From the NCBI GenBank assembly GCA_037445225.1, contig JBBIKW010000003.1:186001-250000 (forward strand): a stretch of DNA of 64,000 bases, given 5' to 3'. Numbering within the stretch: position 1 is the first letter of the stretch; each line of letters begins with the position of its first letter. The notes under the pieces are model-generated. The model was not told the origin of the DNA and did no database searches. It saw only the letters and a program-made list of their open reading frames with translations. A program made the position numbers and the translations under genes. Origin of the DNA: M3007 sp037445225 (GTDB lineage Bacteria > Bacteroidota > Bacteroidia > Chitinophagales > Saprospiraceae). Positions 26,220 to 34,409 of this stretch are shown here, one piece after another.

Positions 26220-27929
26220 CTAATGCAGCTGAAATTCTTCCATTTGCAACACGCGTTGCAGGTACGCTAATAAGCGCACGCGCAAGGTACCCGATAAGAC
26301 TGGGTCGTCAGGATCGGCCGACCATAGCTGCCAGGCGTACGTCCAGTAGGCTTCGTTGGGTAGGTTCGACAGTAAAACGGGTTTTAGCGTATCCTTGACC
26401 GACGGCGAAAGCGGTAGACCTAGGAGCAGCTCTAAGGACTCATCGATGAGAGCATCCACCTGCTCTGGATGGCTCAGCCCAGCTGCCCACGCCAGCGGGT
26501 CGATAACAATGCGGCTATTTATGCCGAACACGCCGACGTGCAACAGCGCCTCGATGGCTTCAGCGCGCTTAGGCAAGGTAGCTGTGTTGATCCAACTCTT
26601 ATGCAAGAGCGGCTTCTGATAATACGCTGGCCAACCCGACACGTTAGGCGGATCGCCCAAATGCTGCATCATCGCTGCCATGGCCGCATTGATCTGATAG
26701 GTAATAAACAACCGATCCGTAAGCTGGTCGGCCGGCGGCATAGATACGCCAAAACCGCGCAAGAGCCCTGCAGTCATATCTATTGGGCTCTTTATGGCAG
26801 CGCCGTACTGAAGCGGATCGAAGAAGTGCTCGCTTTGAAAAAGCGCCTCCAATACGGGCAAAATCTCGTAATGCTGCTCGCGAAAAATTTGTGCTAACGG
26901 CTCGATGACGTTTTGCTCCACTTCGGGACCGATCTCGTGGTAGACGAAGAACCGGTAAATTTTACGGCATATGAAACGCGCCGCTTCGGGATGCTCTAAA
27001 AGCATGTCGAGGAACTCCTCTAACTCTATGGCGCCGGCATCGGGGCCGCTGCGCCCCTTGATGACGCGGTGGTTGTAGAAGGCGGAAAACACCTTGTCGC
27101 CCGAGTCGTGAAAGAAAGGCTGAAAGAACACGGTGAAGCCATCCGTGCGCCAGCCCGTCAGAATACGAGCGGCCGCCTTCACATCGTCTTCGGTGTAGTG
27201 CTGAGGAAGGTCTTTCCCAATGACAAAAAGCTCTTGAATTTCTCGGGCATAGTTTTCGTCGGGTGCTTGACGCGAGTTGAGGTAGCCGTTCAAGTAGAAA
27301 AGCATGGCCGGGTCGAGCGTGACCGCTCGGATAAGGCCGCGAAAATTGCCCAGCGCATGGTCGCGCAGCGTTTGGTTGTAGCGATACAGCGCGCTGCCTA
27401 ACGGCACTGAAAAAAATTGCACGGGGAGGTGGTTATGCCAAAACAAGGTCATCTTTTCACGAATGCTGCGACCACTGTCGAGTATGAGGCGGAGCCACCA
27501 TGCGCGCACGCTTTCGATGCGATAGGGCTCTGCCATCGGATGGAAAGGCGCCTGCAGAAAACTCTGACCAAAAGGCACTTCTGGGTCAGTGAAGTTCGAG
27601 TGGTTGTAGTCGTTGACGGGCCCAGGTGGCGGTGTGTACGGCGCATTCAGGATCGCGTGCACGGCCTGAGGCATAGGCATACTTAAAAAGTAGTCCACAT
27701 CGGCTCTTGTAAAGCCAAACAGCGTGCGGCGTAACAGATGAATCACCTGAGCGCGCGTCCAAGGGCCACTGTACGGTTGCAGCCCACTAGTCAACGGATG
27801 TGTTGACCTTTGTGCCGTGCGCGCTATGAGCTCTGGCGAAAGCGCCGTTGCCAAAAGCACTTCATCTGCACCATTGCGCGGACGATTGGCCAGCAATGCT
27901 AAGAAATCGCGGCGATTTAGATACGTCAT
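26220..27929 (-). CDS. DUF1800 family protein
   Basis: From ATG 27929 the protein has 569 residues and starts MTYLNRRDFLALLANRPRNG. Family motifs are visible: AQVIHLLRRTLFGFTRADVDYFL, KMTLFWHNHLPVQ, NLNGYLNSRQAPDENYAREIQELF (here FYLNGYLNSRQAPDENYARE), and MTAGLLRGFGV with GWPAYYQ. No lipobox or strong signal peptide is seen. It precedes the DUF1501 gene by 36 nt and is likely its operon partner. Role unknown. An upstream in-frame start at 28004 would add a hydrophobic segment that may be an alternative signal. Confidence 0.88.
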   Translation of the reverse strand: MTYLNRRDFLALLANRPRNGADEVLLATALSPELIARTAQRSTHPLTSGLQPYSGPWTRAQVIHLLRRTLFGFTRADVDYFLSMPMPQAVHAILNAPYTPPPGPVNDYNHSNFTDPEVPFGQSFLQAPFHPMAEPYRIESVRAWWLRLILDSGRSIREKMTLFWHNHLPVQFFSVPLGSALYRYNQTLRDHALGNFRGLIRAVTLDPAMLFYLNGYLNSRQAPDENYAREIQELFVIGKDLPQHYTEDDVKAAARILTGWRTDGFTVFFQPFFHDSGDKVFSAFYNHRVIKGRSGPDAGAIELEEFLDMLLEHPEAARFICRKIYRFFVYHEIGPEVEQNVIEPLAQIFREQHYEILPVLEALFQSEHFFDPLQYGAAIKSPIDMTAGLLRGFGVSMPPADQLTDRLFITYQINAAMAAMMQHLGDPPNVSGWPAYYQKPLLHKSWINTATLPKRAEAIEALLHVGVFGINSRIVIDPLAWAAGLSHPEQVDALIDESLELLLGLPLSPSVKDTLKPVLLSNLPNEAYWTYAWQLWSADPDDPVLSGTLRVRLLAYLQRVLQMEEFQLH

Positions 27930-28184
27930 AGGCGATGAGCAATATAAAAGTAAAAGTACGGATAATTCATATTTATCCGCTCGGAAAAAACCGAGCGGCA
28001 TCACCTTGAGTGATAAGTTGCCATCGCAAACAACCCAATGTAAGGTAGCGGCGAATAACGCTTCTCAAACAAACCAGTAAACACACCAACCCATCACCCA
28101 ACGCGTTTAGCTGTCGGAGTTCGTTCACCGAGTGCTGAGAAATAGCGCGGCTAATGAGATGTGGCGCCGCCCTTGTTCGGCCAA

Positions 28185-28216
28185 TTGTATCTAAACCTAG
28201 AGGGGACGTATCTTTG
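28185..28216 (+). promoter_or_regulatory. Promoter (TTG-N21-TATCTTTG) of the DUF4129-like gene
   Basis: TTG at 28185-28187 and TATCTTTG at 28209-28216 fit both Bacteroidota elements. The GTG start lies only 5 nt after the -7 box, so the transcript would have almost no leader. Confidence 0.6.
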
Positions 28217-28221
28217 TTTCC

Positions 28222-28896
28222 GTGGGCATAAAAACCTCACTCATTTGGGTTGCGCTTTCGGCAGGAGCCGGCATCGCTTCGGCACAGGAAGCGACAACGC
28301 GCACCATTGCGCCGGAGGTCTGGGAAAAAGCCGTTGCGGGACTCGACTACAGCGGTGAGCAGCCGCCACAAGAGAGGCCCTCTCCTCCTGCCCAGCAAAT
28401 CCCTCCTTCGACGCCCCTGCCTTCTCAGCATCCTCTTGCCGATATCGTTCAGTACGTCGTCATTGCTGGGGTGGTAGCGCTGGTAGTGTGGCTGGTCATC
28501 GCGAGCTATCGCGCCCCTAAGAACCGCAGATTGGACAAGAGGCCAGCCAACAACGCTGTATCAGAGGAGGGAATAGAACGGGAGTGGGGCGTTGAAGTGT
28601 TGTCGGAGCGCCTTCAGCAGGCACTCCAGCGAGGCGATTACAACCAAGCCGTGCGCTTGCACTTCCTTTTAACCGTGCACTGCCTTTCAGCTGCCGGTCT
28701 TCTGCAGTGGGCTCAGGAAAAAACTAACCGGCAATATGTGAGGGAGCTGCGTGGTTGGCCTCAAGCAGAGCTGTTTGCGAAAGCCGCTCGGCTGTTCGAG
28801 CGGGCCCGTTACAGCCAGCAGCCCATCCAGCGCCTTCAATACGAGACGGAGATAGCGCCGCTCTTAGAACACCTGTGCACCACAGCGCGCCGTTAG
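28222..28896 (+). CDS. DUF4129-like membrane protein
   Basis: The 224-residue protein starts at GTG with a signal peptide (MGIKTSLIWVALSAGAGIASAQ). A Pro-rich linker (PPQERPSPPAQQIPPSTPLP) is followed by one membrane helix (YVVIAGVVALVVWLVIASY) and a cytoplasmic helical part, YNQAVRLHFLLTVHCLSAAG, WAQEKTNRQYVREL and ARLFERARYSQQP. This matches DUF4129, which is often fused or linked to transglutaminase-like proteins and MoxR systems. No such neighbours are present here. It converges on pgk. Confidence 0.7.
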   Translation: MGIKTSLIWVALSAGAGIASAQEATTRTIAPEVWEKAVAGLDYSGEQPPQERPSPPAQQIPPSTPLPSQHPLADIVQYVVIAGVVALVVWLVIASYRAPKNRRLDKRPANNAVSEEGIEREWGVEVLSERLQQALQRGDYNQAVRLHFLLTVHCLSAAGLLQWAQEKTNRQYVRELRGWPQAELFAKAARLFERARYSQQPIQRLQYETEIAPLLEHLCTTARR

Positions 28897-28922
28897 GCGA
28901 TACCTAAAAAACCTAAGCAGGG

Positions 28923-30140
28923 CTATTCGCCGCGAATAGCTGCGATGCCGGGAAGAACTTTCCCTTCCAAATATTCCAGCATGGCGCCACCACCCGTAGA
29001 CACAAAGCTGATCTTCCTGCCCAGCTTCAGCTGATTGATGGCCGCTACCGAGTCTCCGCCGCCTACCATAGAAAAGGTGCCCTTGGCGGTGGCGCGAGCG
29101 ACTGCCTTGGCAATAGCGCGCGTGCCTTCGGCAAAAGGTGCCCACTCAAAAACTCCCATCGGCCCATTCCAGAGGATGGTCTTACTTTGGCGAATAACTC
29201 GAGAGAACGCCTTAATGGCGGCGGGCCCTATATCCAGACCCATCCAACCGTCTGGGATGCGCTGGCTTGGAAAGACCTCTGAAGCCGCATCGGCAGCGAA
29301 GCGATCGCCGCACACGGAGTCTTTTGGAAGAAGCACTTTCACGCCTACTGCCTTGGCCTTCTGCAGAAAGGCCTTAGCTTCTTTGACGCGGTCGAGCTCA
29401 ACCAGCGAGTTTCCGACAGCGCCCTTCTTAGCCAAAAAGAAGGTGTACGCCATGGCGCCTCCAATGATGATGTTGTCGGCCAAGTCCAATAGGCGCTCTA
29501 AGAGCAGGATTTTATCGCTCACCTTTGCGCCGCCGATGATGCAAGTGACGGGGTGCTCTGGGTGCTTCAAGATGCGGTCGGCATTTTCGATTTCGCGCTG
29601 CATCAGAAAGCCAAAGCATCTATTGCTCGGGCCAAAATACTGGGCAATGACAGCCGTACTGGCGTGAGCGCGATGGGCCGTTCCAAAGGCGTCGTTGACG
29701 TAGATATGACCCAGCTGGGCCAGCTGCTGGGCAAAGTTGGGGTCGCCCTTCTCCTCTTCGGGATGGAAGCGGAGATTCTCCAATAAAAGCACTTGACCGG
29801 GTTGCAAGGTCGAGGCTTTGGCCCGAGCCTTTCGCCCTACACAGTCGTCCACAAAGTATACCCTTGCCTTTAGCTTGCGCCGCAAATGCGGTACGAGATG
29901 TTTCAGGGTGAATCTTTCGCGGTAGATAGTGCCGTCGGGCAAGGTTTTCTGCAGGGGGCGCCCTAAATGCGACATGAGGATGAGAGCGCCACCAGCGTCC
30001 AAGATATGCCGAAGGGTGGGAAGGGCTTCGCGAATGCGCGTGTCGTCGGTAATGCGGTAGTCCTTGTCTAAAGGCACGTTGAAGTCTACTCGCACCAAAG
30101 CGCGCTTGTTTTTGAAGTCAATATCTGTTATCGAGGGCAT
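28923..30140 (-). CDS. pgk: Phosphoglycerate kinase
   Basis: Glycolytic enzyme producing ATP from 1,3-bisphosphoglycerate. The 405-residue protein has the N-terminal signature KRALVRVDFNVPL, SHLGRP, ENLRFHPEEE, VNDAFGTAHRAHAS, IIGGAKVSDK, WNGPMGVFEW and the nucleotide loop MVGGGDSVAAI. All catalytic segments are present. A GAAGTTTG box lies 20-30 nt upstream. The next gene upstream (DUF2892) has its own terminator in between, so pgk is probably transcribed alone. Confidence 0.97.
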   Translation of the reverse strand: MPSITDIDFKNKRALVRVDFNVPLDKDYRITDDTRIREALPTLRHILDAGGALILMSHLGRPLQKTLPDGTIYRERFTLKHLVPHLRRKLKARVYFVDDCVGRKARAKASTLQPGQVLLLENLRFHPEEEKGDPNFAQQLAQLGHIYVNDAFGTAHRAHASTAVIAQYFGPSNRCFGFLMQREIENADRILKHPEHPVTCIIGGAKVSDKILLLERLLDLADNIIIGGAMAYTFFLAKKGAVGNSLVELDRVKEAKAFLQKAKAVGVKVLLPKDSVCGDRFAADAASEVFPSQRIPDGWMGLDIGPAAIKAFSRVIRQSKTILWNGPMGVFEWAPFAEGTRAIAKAVARATAKGTFSMVGGGDSVAAINQLKLGRKISFVSTGGGAMLEYLEGKVLPGIAAIRGE

Positions 30141-30204
30141 GAAAAGAGGTAGGTTGGTCGAGCAGCAAACTTCGGAAAAATTGAGAGCCTTCGCCGCGCC
30201 TTAA

Positions 30205-30249
30205 CAAAAAAACCGCGCCAACAGGCAACAGGGTCGACCTGACTGGCGC
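30205..30249 (-). terminator. Terminator after the DUF2892 gene
   Basis: GCGCCA (30215-30220) pairs with TGGCGC (30244-30249), extended by CAGG/CCTG. On the minus strand a run of seven T follows (30205-30211). It lies between the DUF2892 gene and pgk. Confidence 0.65.
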
Positions 30250-30277
30250 AGCAGACTTCTTTGAGGAGCACGGCAAG

Positions 30278-30496
30278 TTACGCCTGTCCAGAAGATGAGG
30301 TGGGACAAGTAGATACCCCTACCAGGCGATACAAGGGGCAAAAGCCCACAGCACTCGTGAGCAGGAACACTGCCGCAACCACTAAGGCAACAATGCCTAT
30401 CGTGCCGGTCAATATCCCAGCAAAGTACAGTACCGCTGCTGCAATAGCAACGGCAACGCGTACACCGCGATCGAGATTACCCATGTTCTTTTGCAT
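30278..30496 (-). CDS. DUF2892 membrane protein
   Basis: A 72-residue protein that starts MQKNMGNLDRGVRVAVAIAA and has two membrane helices, with LTSAVGFCPLYRLVGVSTC between and after them. The NMG.LDR opening and GFCPLY motif are diagnostic of DUF2892 (YgaP-like transmembrane domain). The GFCPLYRLVG loop carries one of the two cysteines. A rhodanese domain, sometimes fused in other bacteria, is absent. A possible 32-residue membrane protein is encoded 19 nt upstream. Confidence 0.88.
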   Translation of the reverse strand: MQKNMGNLDRGVRVAVAIAAAVLYFAGILTGTIGIVALVVAAVFLLTSAVGFCPLYRLVGVSTCPTSSSGQA

Positions 30497-30515
30497 AGCG
30501 AAAATAAGGTTTGGT

Positions 30516-30614
30516 TTAGTGAATCATGCGAACGATAAGGGTTATGCCGCCTATGAGTGCAGCACATAACAAACACACGGCCAACCAACGCAAAAACAGC
30601 GTATTCTTTTTCAA
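30516..30614 (-). CDS. Possible small membrane protein (32 residues)
   Basis: Starting at a TTG (30614) the frame gives KKNTLFLRWLAVCLLCAALI and ends GGITLIVRMIH before TAA. One basic N-terminus and one membrane helix are visible. A stop codon lies two codons upstream, so TTG is the only start. It sits 19 nt before the DUF2892 gene in the same direction. The good charge/hydrophobic pattern supports it; the rare start codon and short length argue against. Confidence 0.3.
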   Translation of the reverse strand: MKKNTLFLRWLAVCLLCAALIGGITLIVRMIH

Positions 30615-30741
30615 GACCTAAAAACACAACAAATTGCCACAAGGATGAGCAAATTTAAATAGAATCTTCCAAAGTTACAATACTCTGGACTAAACTGCCC
30701 GGAAGCGCTATCCCTCACACCTCCAAACCGTACGCCCCAAA

Positions 30742-30772
30742 TACCCACTCCGGCCTCGGAGAGGCCTAACCT
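30742..30772. repeat. Hairpin repeat, copy 1
   Basis: A 31-nt unit with a 6-bp stem GGCCTC-gga-GAGGCC followed by CTAACCT. It matches the copy at 30798-30828 except at four positions. Two of these are a paired change in the stem. Confidence 0.7.
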
Positions 30773-30797
30773 TTGTAGCCCCCACGCAACCACCATC

Positions 30798-30828
30798 TAC
30801 CCATACCGGCTTCGGAGAAGCCTAACCT
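30798..30828. repeat. Hairpin repeat, copy 2
   Basis: A 31-nt unit with the stem GGCTTC-gga-GAAGCC and the same CTAACCT tail. The unit starts 56 nt after copy 1. Palindromic repeats of this type resemble REP-like extragenic elements. Confidence 0.7.
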
Positions 30829-31105
30829 CTATCCCTGTAGCAGGCCGGAAAACAATATCCGACGCATCCCCTCTGGAAATACAAATGTTGGGTTGCTCCG
30901 AAGCAATAGTCCGTTTGAGTTTGAGCAGCGATTTTGCCTAAAGCATAGCCGAGTAATTTTTTATTCCCTTTCGAGTCACATCCAAACAAGCAAATAAATT
31001 TTGGTAAAAATTTGGGTGTTTTGAGTTGACTATCCAAACCTACAGCTTCTACTTTTTTTGCCCTAAAATCTCAACAGACCATTGTTATTCACGAACCATT
31101 GTTAT
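30829..31105. other. Gene-poor A/T-rich stretch
   Basis: A minus-strand frame from TTG 31037 to 30822 (71 codons, with KLLGYALGKIAAQTQTDYCF) is open but I cannot support it as a gene. CCATTGTTATT occurs twice (31079-31089 and 31097-31107). Confidence 0.25.
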
Positions 31106-31658
31106 TTAAACCCTACACCTAATCCTAATCCCACATGCAGCGGGACTATGCCATAGGCCCTCATAAAATAGGGGTTCCAGTGAGTCTCTGCCATAAAACC
31201 TGAGCTTTCAACAGGTTGAAAGCGCCATCCCCACTTGACATAGCCGCCTGCCAAGAATCACCCTTCGCTATAAACGGGGTCATTCCCCCCTTATGTGAGT
31301 GATACCGACATACACAGGCTGCAAACCTGCGCCAATGACTATAGAACCTCGATAAGATCCTTTGAGGTAGTTGAATTCTAATGGGAAAAATACGCCCCCA
31401 GCCCGCGCTCTTAAACCTTGTGAATCGGACCTAAGTGAAAGTGCACCACCGCCAAAACCAGCTTTAAACCCCGGCCCGTCCATACGACCGCGTTTCAGAC
31501 GCATGTCGTAGTGCACACCAATACCGCCGCTCGCTCCGGGCAATTCAGCATAAACATTCTTGTAGCGACTGGCAAATTCCGGCGGCTTCTCGGCAGTAGA
31601 GCAGGCACTCAATCCGTCAAGCAGCAGAATAAAAAATGAAGAGTCAACCTTTTTTCAT
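31106..31658 (-). pseudogene. Frameshifted outer-membrane barrel protein gene
   Basis: ATG 31658 begins a basic, hydrophobic signal (MKK..LTLHFLFCCL) that is broken by a frameshift. It then runs LSACSTAEKPPEFASRYKNV, GGIGVHYDMRLKRGRM, AGGVFFPLEFNYLKGSYRGS up to a stop at 31280. In another frame the C-terminus follows: FLAGGYVKWGWRFQP, FMAETHWNPYFMRAYGIVPL and HVGLGLGVGFK with TAA at 31106. Alternating strands and a late aromatic pattern indicate a small barrel of about 170 residues, probably a lipoprotein (LSAC lipobox). At least two indels are needed to restore it. Confidence 0.6.
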
Positions 31659-31754
31659 ATTGAATGGCGTTATATTTTTAAAAGGAATACACGTTTTTCC
31701 GGAAAAAATCCGGTGTTCGTTCTTCGGCATATCGGGAAAAAATGGAGAGGAGAC

Positions 31755-31841
31755 TTATGTTTTCTGCGCATAAATCTCTCTTCCACGCGCTAAAGCGCCT
31801 GCAGCGATATCCTCAAATTTCTACACGCGGTTATACCCGGT
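31755..31841 (-). pseudogene. Fragment continuing the decayed frame
   Basis: In the frame of the transposase remnant, after a TGA at 31842, there follow TGYNRV, a TAG at 31821, and KFEDIAAGALARGREIYAQK to a TAA at 31755. The last part reads like a genuine protein C-terminus, but I do not recognise it. Confidence 0.25.
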
Positions 31842-32309
31842 TCATCCCAGAGACCATTTGACCGCTGCATCTGTTTGATGGCCGCTCTTATCCAAGCCTG
31901 TGTCCACAATGGCCATTGCCGTTTGGAAAGCTATAGCGGTCGATGGAAGCCAAACCAACTGCACTATTCGCTTCATCCCGGGCACGCTGCGGCCGGCAAA
32001 CGCCGTGATTGGGCGCGAAAAGCTATATGAAAAACCTTGGTTCCGGTGGATAAAATTGGAAGTGGGATAGGATAGCTGGCCTGTGGCTATTCCAAACACA
32101 GGTTCAACATCAAAACTTCATTCGAACACCTCAAGTCCGCTGGACAAAACGCGCCTAAAGTGCCCTAAAAAAGCGACAAACCTCGCGCTTTTGTCATTCG
32201 TTTCTGCAGGGGTGCTTTCCTCAAAGAAAACGTCGAGGGCACAACGCTGGAAACTTTCGTCTGTAGGGATGGGCTTAAAAAATAGCCCCCATCGCCATCT
32301 ACCGAAAGG
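31842..32309 (-). mobile_element. Decayed DDE transposase remnant (IS1182-like)
   Basis: One reading frame is open from 32309 to 31845 apart from a TGA at 32118-32120. Across that stop it reads VLSSGLEVFE*SFDVEPVFG, then IHRNQGFSYSF and KRIVQLVWLPSTAIA. The VEPVFG motif followed by a basic, Asn/Gly/Phe-rich segment and then a KV..E..L..IAHNL-like helix is the C-terminal hallmark of IS1182/IS5-type transposases. The N-terminal and catalytic parts are missing or unreadable. No terminal inverted repeats were found. It is a relic, not an active element. Confidence 0.4.
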
Positions 32310-32663
32310 CTAAGTGCGCCTTAGTTTTTTCTCCGATCTGTCGAAGACCTTTCATCCGTCTTTACTTGAAAAATGGAGAGCCATTTGATTTCCAAAACCC
32401 AAATGTTTTTTGAAACCTTCCACCTGAAAATTAGGGAGTTTCTGCACTCATCAGTCTGCCCGCAGGAAGCTAGGTCACTTGCTGCCTTTTTTAGCGCAGT
32501 TTAAATGAGGTGCATCGGCCGACGGCAAAAAGATGCTGTTGGCTAAAACCATCGCTATCGGATGGTAGAGCCCTCCTTAGAAGGGCTTTTCTTTGCCCAA
32601 CGAATAGGAAGGTACAAAGCACCTCTTAGCTGTGGCCCTCTGAAATGCTGCATTCCATTCAAT
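32310..32663. other. Gene-free stretch before the glycosyltransferase
   Basis: Nothing could be identified with confidence. The frame of the glycosyltransferase is open back to 32562, but the residues there do not resemble a protein N-terminus. Part of this stretch could be further transposon remains. Confidence 0.25.
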
Positions 32664-33713
32664 ATGAAGATAGCTTTTGTCCTCGACCGGCTTATACCCA
32701 CTCCTGAGTACGGTGAAAGTGAACGCGTTTTGTGGTGGCATACTCGGCAGCTATCGGAGGCGGGCTGGGAACCCATTATCTTGGCGCAACAAGGGTCGGA
32801 GTGTAAGCACGCGCTGACGCTGCCTTTTCGGTCAGACAAGCCGCTCGCTGCACAGATACCTAAGGAAGCAGCATTGGTGCATTTTTTCTATCATCCCACT
32901 GCTCAAGCCTTGCAGGGCATGACCAAGCCCTATCTGATTACTTACTTTGAAAATGCCGCCAAACCTTGCCTCTTGGACGCCAACACGGTTTTCCTCTCGG
33001 CTGCACATGCTGCGCAGCACGGAGGGCAAGTATATGTATATCCGGGCTTAGACCCGCGCGACTACGGCGAAATACCTGTCGACTGGCAACGCAGTTATTT
33101 TCATTTCTTGGCCGAGACGCCGCTACCGGGGCGCAACCTGAGGGATGCTATTGCTATTGCTGCCCAAGCGAAGATGCGCTTGCACGTCATCGGCAGTCGA
33201 CGCCTCTCGCTAATGCGGCGACCGTATCTGTCGCTGAGCCCTTACGCGCGCTTCCACGCCATGATGCCGCGCCAAGGGCGCATCGCGCTCATCAGCGGCT
33301 CGCTCGGCCTGATTTTTCCCGTCGTTTGGCATGAGCCGTTTGGACTGCCGGCTATCGAAAGCCTATATTTGGGCTGCCCCATTTTCGGAACGCCCTTTGG
33401 CGCCTTGCCTGAAATTGTCTGCGGCAAAACGAGCCATCTCGCCGACACGTGGAAGGGTCGAGTAGACGGCTGCTTTTCGGAGCTGGGTTGCCTATCGGTG
33501 CGCAAAAGCGAGCTGGTGGACGCTATTCGGCACAGTGCCGACACCTTTTCGCCTAAGCGCTGCCGCGAATACGCCATCGAGCACTTTTCCGCTCACCGCA
33601 TGAGCCAGCAATATTGGCAGCTGTACGAGCAAGTGCTCGATGGGCAATCGCTACACCCTGAACCTATTCGCGTCGAGAAACCCGTCGCCGCCAAACTCCA
33701 TTTAGAGGCATAA
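32664..33713 (+). CDS. Glycosyltransferase, GT4-like
   Basis: The 349-residue protein starts MKIAFVLDRLIPTPEYGESERVLWW, the usual N-terminal Rossmann strand of GT-B enzymes. The C-terminal half holds HEPFGLPAIESLYLGCPIFG, with the E-x7-E motif of GT4 retaining transferases, and FGALPEIV. The glycan and donor are unknown, and no polysaccharide cluster surrounds it. It follows the degenerate 31-32.6 kb stretch and precedes a CrtZ-like hydroxylase, so a role in carotenoid glycosylation is possible but speculative. Confidence 0.85.
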   Translation: MKIAFVLDRLIPTPEYGESERVLWWHTRQLSEAGWEPIILAQQGSECKHALTLPFRSDKPLAAQIPKEAALVHFFYHPTAQALQGMTKPYLITYFENAAKPCLLDANTVFLSAAHAAQHGGQVYVYPGLDPRDYGEIPVDWQRSYFHFLAETPLPGRNLRDAIAIAAQAKMRLHVIGSRRLSLMRRPYLSLSPYARFHAMMPRQGRIALISGSLGLIFPVVWHEPFGLPAIESLYLGCPIFGTPFGALPEIVCGKTSHLADTWKGRVDGCFSELGCLSVRKSELVDAIRHSADTFSPKRCREYAIEHFSAHRMSQQYWQLYEQVLDGQSLHPEPIRVEKPVAAKLHLEA

Positions 33714-33777
33714 GGCCTTTTTTGCGAACTTTGCACCATCCGCGCTGTTATCGCAGACAAAAAAGAGAAAGAAACGC

Positions 33778-34266
33778 ATGGCAACTTGGCTGCTTTATCT
33801 CCTCATCACCCTGGGCGCCTACATAGGCATGGAGTTCATGGCGTGGTTTACGCACAAATACCTGATGCACGGCCCACTTTGGAGCTGGCACGAAGACCAC
33901 CACAAACCTCGGCACGAAAAGCACGGGTTCTTTGAAAAGAACGACCGCTTTTTCCTGGTGTTTGCCATCCCCAGCATGATATGCTACCTCATCGGGGGGC
34001 TGACGGAACACACTTGGGTCTTGTTCATAGGGGTCGGCATTTCGCTGTACGGGTTGACTTACTTCCTCATTCACGACGTCTACATCCATCAGCGGTTCAA
34101 GTGGTTCCGCCAACTCGACAGCACCTATTCGCGCGCTATCCTACGAGCACACGGAGCGCATCACGCTAAGACGACCAAAGACGACTGCGAGTCGTTCGGA
34201 CTGCTCATCGTATCGCCCAAGTACTTCAAAAAGCGCACGACCCAGGACCAGTCGCCATCATCCTGA
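33778..34266 (+). CDS. crtZ: Beta-carotene hydroxylase-like, CrtZ family
   Basis: A 162-residue membrane protein of the fatty acid hydroxylase superfamily. Four histidine clusters that bind two irons are visible: HKYLMH, HEDHH, HDVYIHQR and HGAHH. Three to four membrane helices separate them. Length and motif order match CrtZ, which hydroxylates the beta-ionone rings to zeaxanthin. No other carotenoid gene lies nearby. A GAACTTTG box at 33726-33733 may be the promoter, and a strong terminator follows. Confidence 0.85.
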   Translation: MATWLLYLLITLGAYIGMEFMAWFTHKYLMHGPLWSWHEDHHKPRHEKHGFFEKNDRFFLVFAIPSMICYLIGGLTEHTWVLFIGVGISLYGLTYFLIHDVYIHQRFKWFRQLDSTYSRAILRAHGAHHAKTTKDDCESFGLLIVSPKYFKKRTTQDQSPSS

Positions 34267-34288
34267 AAAGCCAAGTCGCCCCAACGGA

Positions 34289-34328
34289 AACGCACCTTCT
34301 GACTGTATGGCGGAAGGTGCGTTTTTTC
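34289..34328 (+). terminator. Terminator of crtZ
   Basis: Perfect 11-bp stem AACGCACCTTC (34289-34299) / GAAGGTGCGTT (34313-34323) followed by a T run to 34327. Confidence 0.85.
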
Positions 34329-34356
34329 ATTTCACTCGCGCATTGCTTTATCTCCC

Positions 34357-34364
34357 TATATTTG
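34357..34364 (+). promoter_or_regulatory. -7 box (TATATTTG) of secDF
   Basis: Matches TAnnTTTG and lies 46 nt before the secDF ATG at 34410, supporting that start over the upstream open frame. Confidence 0.5.
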
Positions 34365-34409
34365 CGCGCTTTTTACTGTTTGCATTTCTCTTCACCTGAA
34401 CGACTCGGT

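Noticed and set aside
28921..28940. GCTATTCGC-c-GCGAATAGC palindrome as a pgk terminator
   Set aside because: It lies inside the pgk coding end and the T run is 11 nt away. Could be chance.
29035..29667. 210-codon plus-strand frame inside pgk
   Set aside because: Antisense shadow of pgk.
30742..30828. CRISPR array
   Set aside because: Only two units, imperfect, with a hairpin core; no further spacers and no cas genes.
31821..32120. Recoded stop codons (selenocysteine or suppressor tRNA)
   Set aside because: Frameshifts occur in the same region, and no SECIS-like structure or suppressor tRNA is seen. Decay is simpler.
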